A DNA stretch of 8,308 nucleotides, from NCBI GenBank assembly GCA_937859855.1, contig CALMAR010000007.1:3832-12139 (forward strand), written 5' to 3'. The notes under the pieces were generated by a model. The model ran no database searches, was not told the DNA's origin, and was given only the letters and a program-made list of their open reading frames with translations. This DNA is from an uncultured Kineosporia sp. GTDB taxonomy: Bacteria; Actinomycetota; Actinomycetes; Actinomycetales; Kineosporiaceae. The position numbers and the translations under genes were made by a program. How positions within the stretch are numbered: position 1 is the first letter of the stretch; the number at the start of each line of letters is the position of its first letter. Shown piece by piece: positions 1 through 7,790 of this stretch.

Positions 1-82
1 CCTTCACGTGGCTGGAGAGGATGATCGTCGTCCCGGTGGCGGCGAGCTCGGCGAGGAGATCGCGGTCGGAATCTGAGCTCAT
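1..82 (-). CDS. Possible 5' end of a minus-strand gene leaving the window, unidentified (weak)
   Basis: An ATG at 82-80 opens a minus-strand frame that stays open to the window edge (about 27 residues). The peptide includes the run LLAELAATGTTIILSSH, which resembles the H-loop region of ABC transporter ATPases (a strand ending in S-S-H). However, this stretch lies near the C-terminal end of such ATPases, while here it would sit at the N terminus. The DNA just upstream on the same strand (83-238) encodes no Walker A or LSGGQ signature in the frames I read, and there is no clear Shine-Dalgarno before the ATG. It could be the true start of some other protein, a remnant of an ABC ATPase, or chance coding on a GC-rich strand. 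I would not transfer a function from it. Confidence 0.3.
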   Translation of the reverse strand, partial: MSSDSDRDLLAELAATGTTIILSSHVK

Positions 83-226
83 GAGGCGTTGCGGCCTGAC
101 CCTGAGCCCGGCCGGGCCCGGAATCGGTCTGGAATCAGGGGCGGATCCGGGGGATCCAGGATGCCACCGGCGCCCGATTCGCCCACTCTGGAAGGAGCCG
201 GATCGCAGCCTGCGGTCCACTGACTC

Positions 227-231
227 AGGAG
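227..231 (+). promoter_or_regulatory. Ribosome binding site of the PspC-domain gene
   Basis: AGGAG lies 7 nt before the ATG at 239. This fixes the start at 239 rather than at the in-frame ATG at 260 (Met8), which has no such site at a suitable distance. Confidence 0.7.
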
Positions 232-238
232 ATCCGCA

Positions 239-490
239 ATGGCCTCAATCCATGACTCGATGGCCCGCCAAGGATTGGTGCGCCCGGTGAAGAATCGCGT
301 GCTCGGCGGTGTCTGCGCGGGGCTCGGGCGACGTTACGGCTTCAGCCCCGGGACGGCGCGGTTGCTGTTCGTGCTGGTGCTGATGGTGATCCCGGGCAGC
401 CAGATCCTGGTCTACCCACTTCTGTGGATCATGATGCCCAGCGAGGACGCCCAGTACCCGCTAACCACGATCCAGGACCAGCCGCGCTAG
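239..490 (+). CDS. Small PspC-domain membrane protein
   Basis: This 83-residue protein is essentially a single PspC domain (residues about 13-69). It shows the family's N-terminal block ([20 protein letters not shown], residues 15-34), then S-P-G-T-A-R, then one long hydrophobic segment (about 41-66) broken by a Pro-Gly near 52. PspC was first described as a membrane component of the phage-shock (envelope stress) response. In actinobacteria many short stand-alone PspC proteins exist, and most have no assigned role. The basic N terminus is expected to be cytoplasmic, with the hydrophobic part in the membrane. No other psp gene is visible nearby. The gene converges on hutI, and the two stop codons overlap in one CTAG at 487-490, so no room is left for a terminator between them. 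Nothing ties it functionally to histidine degradation. The domain call is secure; the physiological role is not. Confidence 0.9.
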   Translation: MASIHDSMARQGLVRPVKNRVLGGVCAGLGRRYGFSPGTARLLFVLVLMVIPGSQILVYPLLWIMMPSEDAQYPLTTIQDQPR

Positions 491-1677
491 AGCACCAGCA
501 CCCGCGCCAGCGGAACTCCGGGCCGATAGGCCAGATGCAGGTAGCTGGGCGCATCCAGCACGCACAGATGCGCCCGGGCCCCGGTCCGGATCCGGCCGAT
601 ATCGGTCTGGCGCAACGCTTCTGCTCCGCCAGCGGTGGCGGACCAGAGCGCCTGGGCCGGGGTCATCCGCATCTCCCGGACCGCGAGCGCGATCGCGAAC
701 GGCATCGACGACGAATAGCAGCTGCCTGGATTGCAGTCGCTGGCCAGCGCCACCGTGACCCCGGCGCCGATCAGCCGCTGCGCGTCCGGGTAGGGCGAAC
801 GGGTGCTGAACTCGACTCCCGGGAGCAGGGTCGCCACCGTGCTGCCGCCGGCCAGTGCCTCCAGGTCAGCGCCGGTCAGATGAGTGCAGTGGTCCACGCT
901 GGCGGCGCCGAGCTCTACCGCCAGCCGCACCCCGGGGCCGGCCGACAGCTGGTTGCCATGCACCCTGAGTCCCAGGCCAGCCGCCGCGCCGGCGGCCAGG
1001 ACCTGGCGGGACTCGTCGCCGTCGAACGCGTGCGGGCTGCCCGGCTCACAGAACACATCGATCCAGCGGGCGTGCGGAGCACAGGCAGCGAGCATCGGGC
1101 CGGTCACCAAGTCGACGTAATCGCTTCGGTGCGAGGCATATTCAGGGGGGACGACGTGAGCCCCCAGATATGTCGTGTGTTCGCTGACCTCACCGGCCAG
1201 CCGCAGCAAGCGGGCCTCCTGATCCACCTCCAGGCCGTATCCGCTCTTGATCTCGAAGCTGCTGGTGCCCTGGCGGTACAGCTCAGCCACCGCCGAGGCC
1301 AGGTGCGCCCGGAGGTGGTCGTCGCTGGCCGCCCGGGTGGCGGCGACGGTACGGGCGATTCCGCCGCCGGTGTAGGGCTGACCGGCCATCCGCGCGGCGA
1401 ACTCGTCCGCCCGGTCACCGGCGAACACCAGGTGAGTGTGGGAGTCGACGAAGCCCGGAATCACCGCCCGGCCGCCCAGGTCGATCTGCCGGTCGGCGCT
1501 GGGCGCCTCAGCGGCCGGTCCCGTCCAGGCGATCCGGTCGTCCTGGATCATCACAGCGGCGTTGGGAATCAACCCCAAGGCCGTCTCTTCACTGGATTTC
1601 CGGCCAAGATCGAGTGGATCGTTGGTGACCAGTTCCCCGATCCCGGTGATCAGGGTGGAGGTGTTCCCCTCGGTCAT
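487..1677 (-). CDS. hutI: Imidazolonepropionase (histidine degradation, step 3)
   Basis: This 396-residue enzyme hydrolyses 4-imidazolone-5-propanoate to N-formimidoyl-L-glutamate in the cytoplasm. It belongs to the metal-dependent amidohydrolase superfamily. Visible hallmarks are the metal-binding H-T-H motif in [16 protein letters not shown] (His80, His82), the family-specific [10 protein letters not shown] (141-150), a His at 174 in [10 protein letters not shown], His240 in RVHGNQL, the VDHCTH block (His263, His266) and the metal-site Asp314 in ASDCNPGS. Length is close to the usual ~400-420, so the protein looks complete. Its ATG at 1677 overlaps the hutF stop by one base (TGATG), with only a weak AGG-type site upstream, so translation is probably coupled to hutF. 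It is the last gene of the hut operon, and its TAG stop shares bases with the stop of the convergent PspC gene. HutI and the neighbouring HutF are distant relatives in the same superfamily, but the SGYGLE block and the short form mark this one as HutI. Confidence 0.97.
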   Translation of the reverse strand: MTEGNTSTLITGIGELVTNDPLDLGRKSSEETALGLIPNAAVMIQDDRIAWTGPAAEAPSADRQIDLGGRAVIPGFVDSHTHLVFAGDRADEFAARMAGQPYTGGGIARTVAATRAASDDHLRAHLASAVAELYRQGTSSFEIKSGYGLEVDQEARLLRLAGEVSEHTTYLGAHVVPPEYASHRSDYVDLVTGPMLAACAPHARWIDVFCEPGSPHAFDGDESRQVLAAGAAAGLGLRVHGNQLSAGPGVRLAVELGAASVDHCTHLTGADLEALAGGSTVATLLPGVEFSTRSPYPDAQRLIGAGVTVALASDCNPGSCYSSSMPFAIALAVREMRMTPAQALWSATAGGAEALRQTDIGRIRTGARAHLCVLDAPSYLHLAYRPGVPLARVLVL

Positions 1678-3068
1678 CAGGCCTGATCCCAGAGCGGGTC
1701 GATGGCCGCCGCCAGCAGCGCGCCCACGTCGCCCAGCGCATGCTGGCCACCCTCCACGACGGTGCGCCCGGCGATCACCACCGTGTCGACGTCGGCTGCG
1801 CCGGCCACCAGCACGATCTGGCCGGGTTCGGCACCGGCGGTCCTCGCGGTGCCGAGCCCGACCGCGACCAGATCGGCCGGAGCACCGGCGGCGATCCGGC
1901 CACCCTCGGGACGCCCGATCGCCGCATGCCCGCTCACGGTTAGGGCGGCGACCAGTTCGGCCGGACTGAACCGGCCCCGATGCAACGAGACCAGCCGCTG
2001 GTCCATCTCCAGCGCCGCGGCTTCGGCCAGCGGATCGGCGCTGACGTGCTGGTCCGAGCCCAGCGCCAGCGGACTGCCGGCGTCCAGCAGATCACGGGCC
2101 GGCCCGATCCCGTCGGCCAGATCCCGTTCGGTGGACGGGCAGATGCAGGCGGTCGTGGTCGTGCGGCCGAGCAGGACGATGTCGGCGGCACTCAGATGAG
2201 TGGCGTGCACGACGGTGGAGTTGGGCCCGAGCAGGCCGGTCTGGTCCAGCAATTGGGCTGGGGTGAGGCCGGAAACGGACCGGCAGGCCTCGTTCTCGGC
2301 TGGCTGCTCGGAAAGGTGCGTATGCAGCGGGGCGACCCAGCCATCAGCCCGGAGATTCCGGGCCAGGCCGGCCACCACCGGCAGACTGGCTGGTGGCACC
2401 GCCCGGACCGAGTGCGCGGCCACGCCGATCCGGGCCGACTCCGGGCTGGTCCACTCCATAGATCCGGGCTTCGCGCCAGCACTGGCCAGCTGGGTCACCC
2501 GGCTCGCCCACCGCTCGGCGTTCCCGTCGCTGAACCGGCGCTGCACCCCATTCAGCGCCTCGTACCCGCCGGGACCCAAACCGCCCGCCAGATAACAGGT
2601 ATCGAGCAGCGTCAGGCGAAGTCCGGCCTCCTGGGCGGCGGCGATCAGCGCCTGTCCCATCGCGTTGGGATCGCTGTAGGGCATCCCGCCGGGGCCGTGG
2701 TGGAGGTAATGGAACTCGCCGATCGCGGTGACTCCGGCCGCCACCAGTTCGGCATAACAGGCCCGGGCGAGGGCAAAACAGCTATCCGGGTCCAGTTGGG
2801 CCGAAATTGTGTACATCGCATCACGCCAGGTCCAGAACGAGCCGGCACCGTGGTGGGTCCGCCCGCGCAGGGCCCGGTGAAAGGCGTGCGAATGGGCGTC
2901 CGCGAAGCCTGGAAACACCATCCCGGGCAACCGTTCGTCGCCTGCCACCGGCTCGGTCTCAGGGTGCACGGCGGTGATCACGCCACCCTGGGTCTCAATC
3001 CGGGTCCGCTGCCGCGGGCCGTCCGGCAGCCAGGCGTGTTCACACCAGTAGCTGGTCCTGGTGGTCAT
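1677..3068 (-). CDS. hutF: N-formimidoyl-L-glutamate deiminase
   Basis: This 463-residue amidohydrolase-superfamily enzyme converts N-formimidoyl-L-glutamate and water to N-formyl-L-glutamate and ammonia. This puts the organism on the two-step formylglutamate route rather than the one-step formiminoglutamase route. Visible features are the metal motif with [12 protein letters not shown] (His59, His61), FWTWRD (78-83), the GEFHYLHH block (117-124), the substrate-site-like AAHSVRA (217-223), the HTHLSEQ block (His249, His251, Glu254), VVHATHL (286-292), the [14 protein letters not shown] loop (310-323) and the metal-site Asp339 in LGSDQH. The FHYLHH and [11 protein letters not shown] blocks separate HutF from guanine deaminase and other relatives. 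The ATG at 3068 overlaps the stop of the upstream M20 gene in ATGA, and no Shine-Dalgarno is seen, which points to translational reinitiation. Length is normal for the family (~450-465). Confidence 0.95.
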   Translation of the reverse strand: MTTRTSYWCEHAWLPDGPRQRTRIETQGGVITAVHPETEPVAGDERLPGMVFPGFADAHSHAFHRALRGRTHHGAGSFWTWRDAMYTISAQLDPDSCFALARACYAELVAAGVTAIGEFHYLHHGPGGMPYSDPNAMGQALIAAAQEAGLRLTLLDTCYLAGGLGPGGYEALNGVQRRFSDGNAERWASRVTQLASAGAKPGSMEWTSPESARIGVAAHSVRAVPPASLPVVAGLARNLRADGWVAPLHTHLSEQPAENEACRSVSGLTPAQLLDQTGLLGPNSTVVHATHLSAADIVLLGRTTTTACICPSTERDLADGIGPARDLLDAGSPLALGSDQHVSADPLAEAAALEMDQRLVSLHRGRFSPAELVAALTVSGHAAIGRPEGGRIAAGAPADLVAVGLGTARTAGAEPGQIVLVAGAADVDTVVIAGRTVVEGGQHALGDVGALLAAAIDPLWDQA

Positions 3069-4321
3069 CGGCCCGCGCCAGCTGGTTCCGAGGCGAGATC
3101 ACGCAACACCCCGGTCAGCGCGGCCGCGCCCAGCAGGCAGTCATCGACGCCGGCCTCCTCGGCCGGTGAGTGCGACACCCCTGATGGATTGCGCACGAAC
3201 AGCATGGCCGCCGCAATGCCAGCGGCCGCGAGGATTCCGGCGTCGTGGCCCGCTCCGGTCTCCATCGACGGAACGCTGGGCAGGGCCAGCTGCGCGGCGG
3301 CGGCAGCAGCGATCCGCTGACTTAGGCCCGGGTCGAAACCGGTTGCGGTGGTCCAGGACTCCTCAGTTACCGACGCATCGTCGGCTGCGGCTGCATTGGC
3401 GACCGCGCCGACCAGCCCCCTGACTCTGGCCTCGTCCGGCCCGCGCGCGTCCAGCCAGGCCCGGACCAGCGCCGGGATCGCATTCACCCCGTTCGGTTCC
3501 ACCTGCACCTTGCCGAAGGTGGCCATGCAGTCGTGCTGCAGCGCCTGAGCACGGGCGTCGAGCACGGCCCGCGCGTAGCCGAGCATGGCATCGCGGCGAT
3601 CGGCGAGCCGGGTGGTTCCAGCGTGATTCGCCTCGCCGGGGAAATCGAACCGCCACCGGCCGTGCGGCCAGATCGCCGACGCCACGCCCACAGGGGTCTC
3701 GGTTCCGCAGTCACCGCCGTGCACCAGCGCCCGGCCCTGCTCGATGTGCAGCTCGATGAAAGCAAAGATCCTGGAAACGGTTTCACGGTCGGGGCCGAGC
3801 TGATCCGGCCGCAGCCCAGATCGGGTCATCGCCTCGGCCAGCGTGGTGCCGCCAGCGTCGCGCAGACCCTGAGCCCGATCTGGGGCCAGCGCACCGGTGA
3901 TCACCCGCGAGCCGGCGCAGGCGACACCGAACCGAGCACCTTCCTCATCCGCGAAGTTGACCACCCCAATCGGGCGAGCCGGGCGAAACCCGCTGCTTCG
4001 CAATGCCTCGACGGCCAGCAGGGCGCTGACCACGCCGAGCGGGCCATCGAAGGCTCCGCCGTCCGGAACCGAATCCAGATGGCTGCCAGTGGCGATGCCG
4101 GGACCGCCTGAGTCGGGATCGCCCCACCAGGCCCATTGATTACCAGCCCGGTCGAGCACCAGATCGAGTCCCAGCGCGATGCATTCAGCCTCGAACCATT
4201 CCCGCAGGGCGGCGTCGGCGCTGGTCCAGGCGAACCGGCGATAACCGCCGGACGCTGCCCGGCCGATCGGTTCCAGGTCAGCCCAGCGCCGGATGAATCC
4301 GGCGCGCAGGTCTGAGGTCAC
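3065..4321 (-). CDS. M20-family amidohydrolase (AllC/carbamoylase-like); candidate N-formylglutamate deformylase
   Basis: This 418-residue metal-dependent hydrolase belongs to the allantoate amidohydrolase / N-carbamoyl-amino-acid hydrolase branch of peptidase family M20. The expected two-metal site is complete: His81 and Asp92 in [16 protein letters not shown], Glu126-Glu127 in [11 protein letters not shown] (catalytic base and ligand), His192 in IELHIEQG, and His384 in [20 protein letters not shown] (232-237), NGVNAIP (277-283) and GAGHDA (355-360) match the dimerization and substrate-binding parts of this branch. Automatic annotation would say allantoate amidohydrolase, but no purine-degradation gene is nearby. 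The gene sits inside the hut operon directly before hutF, overlapping hutU (GTGA) and hutF (ATGA). Family members cleave N-carbamoyl groups, which closely resemble an N-formyl group. Together with the absence of hutG, this suggests that it hydrolyses N-formylglutamate to glutamate and formate. The family call is firm, the substrate is inferred. The start is GTG. From memory, the same gene order occurs in other actinobacteria such as Streptomyces. Confidence 0.9.
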   Translation of the reverse strand: MTSDLRAGFIRRWADLEPIGRAASGGYRRFAWTSADAALREWFEAECIALGLDLVLDRAGNQWAWWGDPDSGGPGIATGSHLDSVPDGGAFDGPLGVVSALLAVEALRSSGFRPARPIGVVNFADEEGARFGVACAGSRVITGALAPDRAQGLRDAGGTTLAEAMTRSGLRPDQLGPDRETVSRIFAFIELHIEQGRALVHGGDCGTETPVGVASAIWPHGRWRFDFPGEANHAGTTRLADRRDAMLGYARAVLDARAQALQHDCMATFGKVQVEPNGVNAIPALVRAWLDARGPDEARVRGLVGAVANAAAADDASVTEESWTTATGFDPGLSQRIAAAAAAQLALPSVPSMETGAGHDAGILAAAGIAAAMLFVRNPSGVSHSPAEEAGVDDCLLGAAALTGVLRDLASEPAGAGR

Positions 4322-5976
4322 GCCTGTTCCCGCATGGGTACCCGGACGCCGAGATCGCGGGCGGTGCCTTCGGCGATCTCGTATCCGGCGTCCACATGCC
4401 GGATCACTCCCATGCCGGGGTCATTGGTCAGCACACGCTCCAGTTTGGCCGCGGCCAGCGCCGTCCCGTCGGCGACACACACCTGCCCGGCGTGGATAGA
4501 TCGGCCGATCCCGACCCCGCCACCGTGGTGAATGGACACCCAGGTGGCGCCGGAGGCGGTGTTGACCAGAGCGTTCAACAGGGGCCAGTCGGCGATTGCG
4601 TCGGAGCCGTCGGCCATCGACTCGGTCTCCCGGTAGGGCGAGGCCACGCTGCCCGCGTCCAGATGGTCGCGGCCGATGACGATCGGCGCGCTCACCTCAC
4701 CGGAGGCGACCAACTGGTTGAAGGCCAGTCCGGCTCGGTCGCGCTCGCCGTACCCGAGCCAGCAGATCCGGGCGGGCAGTCCCTGGAACTCGACCTTCCG
4801 CTGAGCCGCGGAGATCCATCGATGCAGGTGCTCGTTGTCTGGGAACAGCTCCAGGACGGCCCGGTCGGTCGCGGCGATATCAGCGGGATCGCCGGACAGC
4901 GCGGCCCAGCGAAATGGCCCCTTCCCCTGACTGAACAGCGGCCGGATGTAGGCCGGCACGAAACCTGGAAAGGCGAAAGCTCTTTCGAATCCCCCCTGGC
5001 GGGCCTCATCCCGGATGGAATTGCCATAGTCGAAGACTTCGGCTCCGGCGTCCTGGAATCCGACCATGGCCTCGACCTGCTTGGCCATCGAGACCCGGGC
5101 TCGGTCGGTGAACTCCTCGGGCTTGCGAGCCGCGTAGTCCGGCCAGTCGGCCAGGTCGATGCCTTCGGGCAGGTAGGACAGCGGATCATGGGCCGAGGTC
5201 TGGTCGGTGACGATGTCGATATCCACTCCGCGCCGCAACAGTTCGGCGAAAACCGTTGCTGCGTTGCCGATCGTGCCAACCGACAGCGGCTGGCGGGCCC
5301 GCTTGGCCGCCAGTACCCGGTCGATGGCCTGGTCCAGATCGGGAGCGACCTCGTCCAGGTACCGGGTCTGCACCCGCCGCCGCAATCGGCTCGGGTCGAC
5401 GTCGACCAGCAGGCAGACCCCATCGTTCATGGTCACCGCGAGCGGCTGGGCGCCGCCCATCCCACCGGCGCCTCCGGTCAGGGTCAAGGTCCCGGCCAGG
5501 CTGCCATTGAACCGCTTGGCCGCCACTGCGGCGAAGGTCTCGTAGGTCCCCTGCAGGATGCCCTGGGTACCGATGTAGATCCACGATCCGGCCGTCATCT
5601 GCCCGTACATGGTCAGGCCCAGCCGCTCCAGCCGGCGGAACTCCGGCCAGGTGGCCCAATCCCCAACCAGGTTCGAGTTGGCGATCAGAACCCGGGGGGC
5701 CCACTCGTGCGTGCGCATCACACCGACCGGCCGGCCGGATTGCACCAGCATGGTCTCGTCGTCCGCCAGGGTGGTCAGGGTGGCGACCATGGCATCGAAG
5801 CTGGCCCAGTCCCGGGCGGCCCGCCCGGTGCCGCCGTAGACGACCAGATCGTCCGGGCGCTCGGCCACGTCCGGGTCGAGGTTGTTCATCAGCATCCGGA
5901 TCGGCGCTTCGGTCTGCCAGCTGCGGGCGCTCAGCGTGCTGCCCCGGGCAGCCCGTACCGGGCGGGCTCCGTCCAT
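4318..5976 (-). CDS. hutU: Urocanate hydratase (histidine degradation, step 2)
   Basis: This cytoplasmic enzyme adds water to urocanate to give 4-imidazolone-5-propanoate, using tightly bound NAD+ as an electrophilic cofactor. From the chosen start it has 552 residues, the usual urocanase length. Diagnostic blocks are [17 protein letters not shown] (18-34), [12 protein letters not shown] (46-57), [20 protein letters not shown] (125-144), the Gly-rich NAD-binding [11 protein letters not shown] (167-177), the conserved cysteine Cys405 in [27 protein letters not shown] (437-452) and [11 protein letters not shown] (481-491). An in-frame ATG at 6033 would add 19 residues that urocanases normally lack, and it has no Shine-Dalgarno. 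The ATG at 5976 follows GGAGAAG at a good distance and gives the typical M-x-G-A-R-P-V-R opening, so I prefer it. Its TGA overlaps the GTG of the next gene. The 59-nt gap after the hutH stop holds only this ribosome binding site. Confidence 0.97.
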   Translation of the reverse strand: MDGARPVRAARGSTLSARSWQTEAPIRMLMNNLDPDVAERPDDLVVYGGTGRAARDWASFDAMVATLTTLADDETMLVQSGRPVGVMRTHEWAPRVLIANSNLVGDWATWPEFRRLERLGLTMYGQMTAGSWIYIGTQGILQGTYETFAAVAAKRFNGSLAGTLTLTGGAGGMGGAQPLAVTMNDGVCLLVDVDPSRLRRRVQTRYLDEVAPDLDQAIDRVLAAKRARQPLSVGTIGNAATVFAELLRRGVDIDIVTDQTSAHDPLSYLPEGIDLADWPDYAARKPEEFTDRARVSMAKQVEAMVGFQDAGAEVFDYGNSIRDEARQGGFERAFAFPGFVPAYIRPLFSQGKGPFRWAALSGDPADIAATDRAVLELFPDNEHLHRWISAAQRKVEFQGLPARICWLGYGERDRAGLAFNQLVASGEVSAPIVIGRDHLDAGSVASPYRETESMADGSDAIADWPLLNALVNTASGATWVSIHHGGGVGIGRSIHAGQVCVADGTALAAAKLERVLTNDPGMGVIRHVDAGYEIAEGTARDLGVRVPMREQA

Positions 5977-5982
5977 GTCGGT

Positions 5983-5989
5983 CTTCTCC
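5983..5989 (-). promoter_or_regulatory. Ribosome binding site deciding the hutU start
   Basis: GGAGAAG on the minus strand, with GGAG ending 9 nt before the ATG at 5976. The competing upstream ATG at 6033 is preceded by sequence without purine-rich complementarity to 16S rRNA. This site is the main reason for shortening hutU by 19 residues. Confidence 0.7.
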
Positions 5990-6035
5990 GTTTCCTGATT
6001 CCGCTGACGCTCAGGCTGTTCGCCGATGACCATGA

Positions 6036-7616
6036 TCAGGTGGTGACCGGCAGTGGCCCAGTGATCGATTCCGCGGCGGCCACCGCGGCACCGGATCGGA
6101 CCAGCTCGACCACTGCCTCGATCTCGGCGGCCAGGAACCGGTCTGGGCCCGGGCCGGCCACGACGTCCCGCAACGCGGTCAGGATCGCGGCCGTGGCCGG
6201 GCCTGGGGTCAGCTGACCGGCCGGTTCGAACTGACCACAGCGCAGATCCAGAGACCTTGCCGCAGTGAGCATTTCGATCGCGATCACCTGGGCCAGCCCG
6301 TCGATACTGCGGCGCAGCTTGCGCGCCGCGGCCCAGCCCATCGAGACGTGATCCTCCTGCATCGCCGAGGACGGGATCGAATCCACACTGGCTGGCGTGG
6401 CCAGCCGCTTCAGTTCCGAGACGATTCCGGCCGCGGTGTACTGGGCGATCATGTAACCGGAGTCGACGCCGGCATCATCGGCCAGGAACGGCGGCAGCCC
6501 GCTGTTGCGGCTGACATCGAGATGCCGGTCGATCCGGCGCTCGCAGATCGAGGCCAGGTCCGCGGTGGCGATGGCCAGGAAGTCGAGCACGTAGCCGATC
6601 GGCGCGCCGTGGAAGTTGCCATTGGACTCGACCCGGCCGTCCGCGGTCAGCACCGGGTTGTCGATCACCGAGCTGAGTTCACGGGCGGCGACCGACTCGG
6701 CGTGAGCCACCGTGTCCCGGACGGCGCCGTGCACCTGCGGCGCGCAGCGCAGCGAGTAGGCGTCCTGGACTCGGGTGCAGACCAGCGGATCGCGATGGCT
6801 GGCCATGATCGGTGAGCCGGCCAGCAGGGCGCGCAGATTCGCCGCGCTGGTGGCCTGGCCCGGATGCGGTCGCAAGGCCTGCAGGTCAGCGGCGAAGACG
6901 GCGTCGGTGCCGAGCAGTGCTTCAACGCTCATCGCGGCCGCGCAGTCGGCCGCCGTCACCAGCTGAGCCAGATCGGCCAGGGCCAGCACCAGCATGCCGA
7001 GCATGCCGTCGGTGCCGTTGATCAGGGCCAGGCCCTCCTTCTCGGCCAGGGTCACCGGCGTGAGGCCATGCCGGGCCAGCGCCTTCGCCGCGGGCTGGCT
7101 GAGCCCGTTCCGATCGCGGACCTCGCCCTCGCCGATCAGGGCCAGCGCACAGTGGGCCAGCGGCGCCAGGTCACCCGAGCAGCCCAGCGAGCCGTACTCG
7201 TGCACCACCGGGGTAAGGCCGGCGTCGAGCAGGGCGGCGTAGGCGGTCACCGTTTCGGGCCGGATGCCGGTGTGGCCGGAACTCAACGTGGACAGCCGGA
7301 GCAGCATCATCGCCCGGACCACCTCGGCCTCGACCTCCGGTCCGCTGCCAGCTGCGTGCGAACGGATCAGGCTGCGCTGCAGCTGGGCCCGGCCCAGAGG
7401 GGGGATGTGCCGGTTGGCCAGCGCGCCGAAGCCAGTGGAGATGCCGTAGTGCGGAACCGGATCGCCGGCCAGCTTCTCGACCACGGCCCGCCCGGCGCTG
7501 ACGGCGTCCAGAGCCGGCTCACTGAGACGGACCCGCGGATTGCCCCGGGCCACCGCCACTACCTGGGCTGGCGTCACCGGCCCGGTACCGACCAGAACCT
7601 CGCTCGCGGATGCCAT
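6036..7616 (-). CDS. hutH: Histidine ammonia-lyase (histidine degradation, step 1)
   Basis: This 526-residue enzyme deaminates L-histidine to urocanate and ammonia, the committed step of the pathway. It belongs to the aromatic amino acid lyase family, which builds an MIO (methylidene-imidazolone) electrophile from three of its own residues. Here the tripeptide is Cys146-Ser147-Gly148 in [14 protein letters not shown], in place of the common Ala-Ser-Gly; the essential Ser and Gly are kept. Other active-site matches are Tyr57 in HYGISTGFG, His87 in RSHAAG, Asn200 in LINGT, Gln284/Tyr287/Arg290 in VQDAYSLR, Phe335 in SNGNFHG, and Glu421 in MQEDHVSMG. Length is slightly above the usual ~500-515. 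The ATG at 7616 has GGTGGA 7 nt upstream. It is the first gene of the minus-strand hut operon, transcribed away from the IclR-type regulator gene across a 174-bp gap. Confidence 0.97.
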   Translation of the reverse strand: MASASEVLVGTGPVTPAQVVAVARGNPRVRLSEPALDAVSAGRAVVEKLAGDPVPHYGISTGFGALANRHIPPLGRAQLQRSLIRSHAAGSGPEVEAEVVRAMMLLRLSTLSSGHTGIRPETVTAYAALLDAGLTPVVHEYGSLGCSGDLAPLAHCALALIGEGEVRDRNGLSQPAAKALARHGLTPVTLAEKEGLALINGTDGMLGMLVLALADLAQLVTAADCAAAMSVEALLGTDAVFAADLQALRPHPGQATSAANLRALLAGSPIMASHRDPLVCTRVQDAYSLRCAPQVHGAVRDTVAHAESVAARELSSVIDNPVLTADGRVESNGNFHGAPIGYVLDFLAIATADLASICERRIDRHLDVSRNSGLPPFLADDAGVDSGYMIAQYTAAGIVSELKRLATPASVDSIPSSAMQEDHVSMGWAAARKLRRSIDGLAQVIAIEMLTAARSLDLRCGQFEPAGQLTPGPATAAILTALRDVVAGPGPDRFLAAEIEAVVELVRSGAAVAAAESITGPLPVTT

Positions 7617-7623
7617 GACTCAT

Positions 7624-7629
7624 TCCACC
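7624..7629 (-). promoter_or_regulatory. Ribosome binding site of hutH
   Basis: GGTGGA on the minus strand, 7 nt before the hutH ATG at 7616. An out-of-frame ATG at 7623 directly follows it but is too close to be used. Confidence 0.6.
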
Positions 7630-7642
7630 GGCCGGGGCAGGC

Positions 7643-7671
7643 TTGCGGGAGCCCGCCACGCTGCATACTCT
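7643..7671 (+). promoter_or_regulatory. Candidate sigma-70-type promoter for the IclR regulator gene
   Basis: TTGCGG (7643-7648) and TACTCT (7666-7671) are separated by exactly 17 nt and keep the TTG and TAnnnT cores common in actinobacterial housekeeping promoters. Transcription would start near 7678, giving a leader of about 110 nt. Each hexamer matches consensus at only three of six positions, so this is a weak prediction. Confidence 0.35.
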
Positions 7672-7684
7672 CTGTAATCCGAGA
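7671..7684 (+). promoter_or_regulatory. Candidate HutR (IclR-type) operator
   Basis: TCTGTAATCCGAGA agrees at 12 of 14 positions with TCTGwwATwCCAGA, the binding motif I recall for the IclR-type regulator HutR of Corynebacterium resistens. The outer TCT/AGA arms and central AT form a partial palindrome. It lies between hutH and the divergent IclR gene, where a shared operator is expected, and touches the predicted -10 box of the regulator. Position and match support it; the motif is quoted from memory and only one copy is seen. Confidence 0.5.
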
Positions 7685-7790
7685 CGTTCCCGGGAGGGAG
7701 GTCCGCCGCAGCGGGTGGGACTCAGTACTCGGTTCGGCCCGGCAAGGTTCGAGACCGCCGTCGTGCGGGCACGAATCCCGGAGGAGGGTG

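Larger units (their letters stand above)
7617..7790. promoter_or_regulatory. Divergent hutH / IclR-regulator control region
   Basis: These 174 bp separate hutH (minus) from the regulator gene (plus) and must hold both promoters. I see a candidate plus-strand promoter (7643-7671), a HutR-like operator overlapping its downstream end (7671-7684), a small inverted repeat GCGGGAGCCCGC (7645-7656) between the operator and the hutH ribosome binding site, and a perfect 8-bp palindrome TCCCGGGA (7688-7695). On the minus strand between the operator and the hutH ribosome binding site I find no hexamer of the TAnnnT type, which would fit a promoter that needs an activator. That is an inference from absence. 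Confidence 0.7.

Noticed and set aside
106..117. Perfect 12-bp palindrome GCCCGGCCGGGC
   Set aside because: Made only of G and C; several such are expected by chance in 8 kb of DNA this rich in GC, and no partner site or gene context supports an operator.
128..141. Second possible HutR site, TCTGGAATCAGGGG
   Set aside because: Shares the left half with the motif but loses the right arm almost entirely (8 of 14 positions), and lies far from any hut promoter.
143..157. Two GGATCC copies 3 nt apart, possible hairpin
   Set aside because: Short, each copy is self-complementary, there is no T run for a terminator, and no second occurrence suggests a repeat family.
424..1686. Long plus-strand open frame of 420 codons opposite hutI
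   Set aside because: It is antisense to a clear HutI, low in complexity (many Gly, Arg, Pro, Gln), matches no family I know, and arises from third-position GC bias on the opposite strand.
1980..3320. Plus-strand open frame opposite hutF
   Set aside because: It covers a well-supported HutF on the other strand and crosses into the M20 gene. Nothing suggests real coding.
4396..6216. Long plus-strand open frame of 606 codons opposite hutU
   Set aside because: It is the antisense shadow of urocanase, with no recognizable domain and the same GC-driven composition.
7746..7780. tRNA-like T-arm sequences (GGTTCGAGACC, and CGGG-CACGAAT-CCCG at 7766-7780)
   Set aside because: No acceptor, D or anticodon arms can be folded around them at the right distances, so these are chance resemblances.
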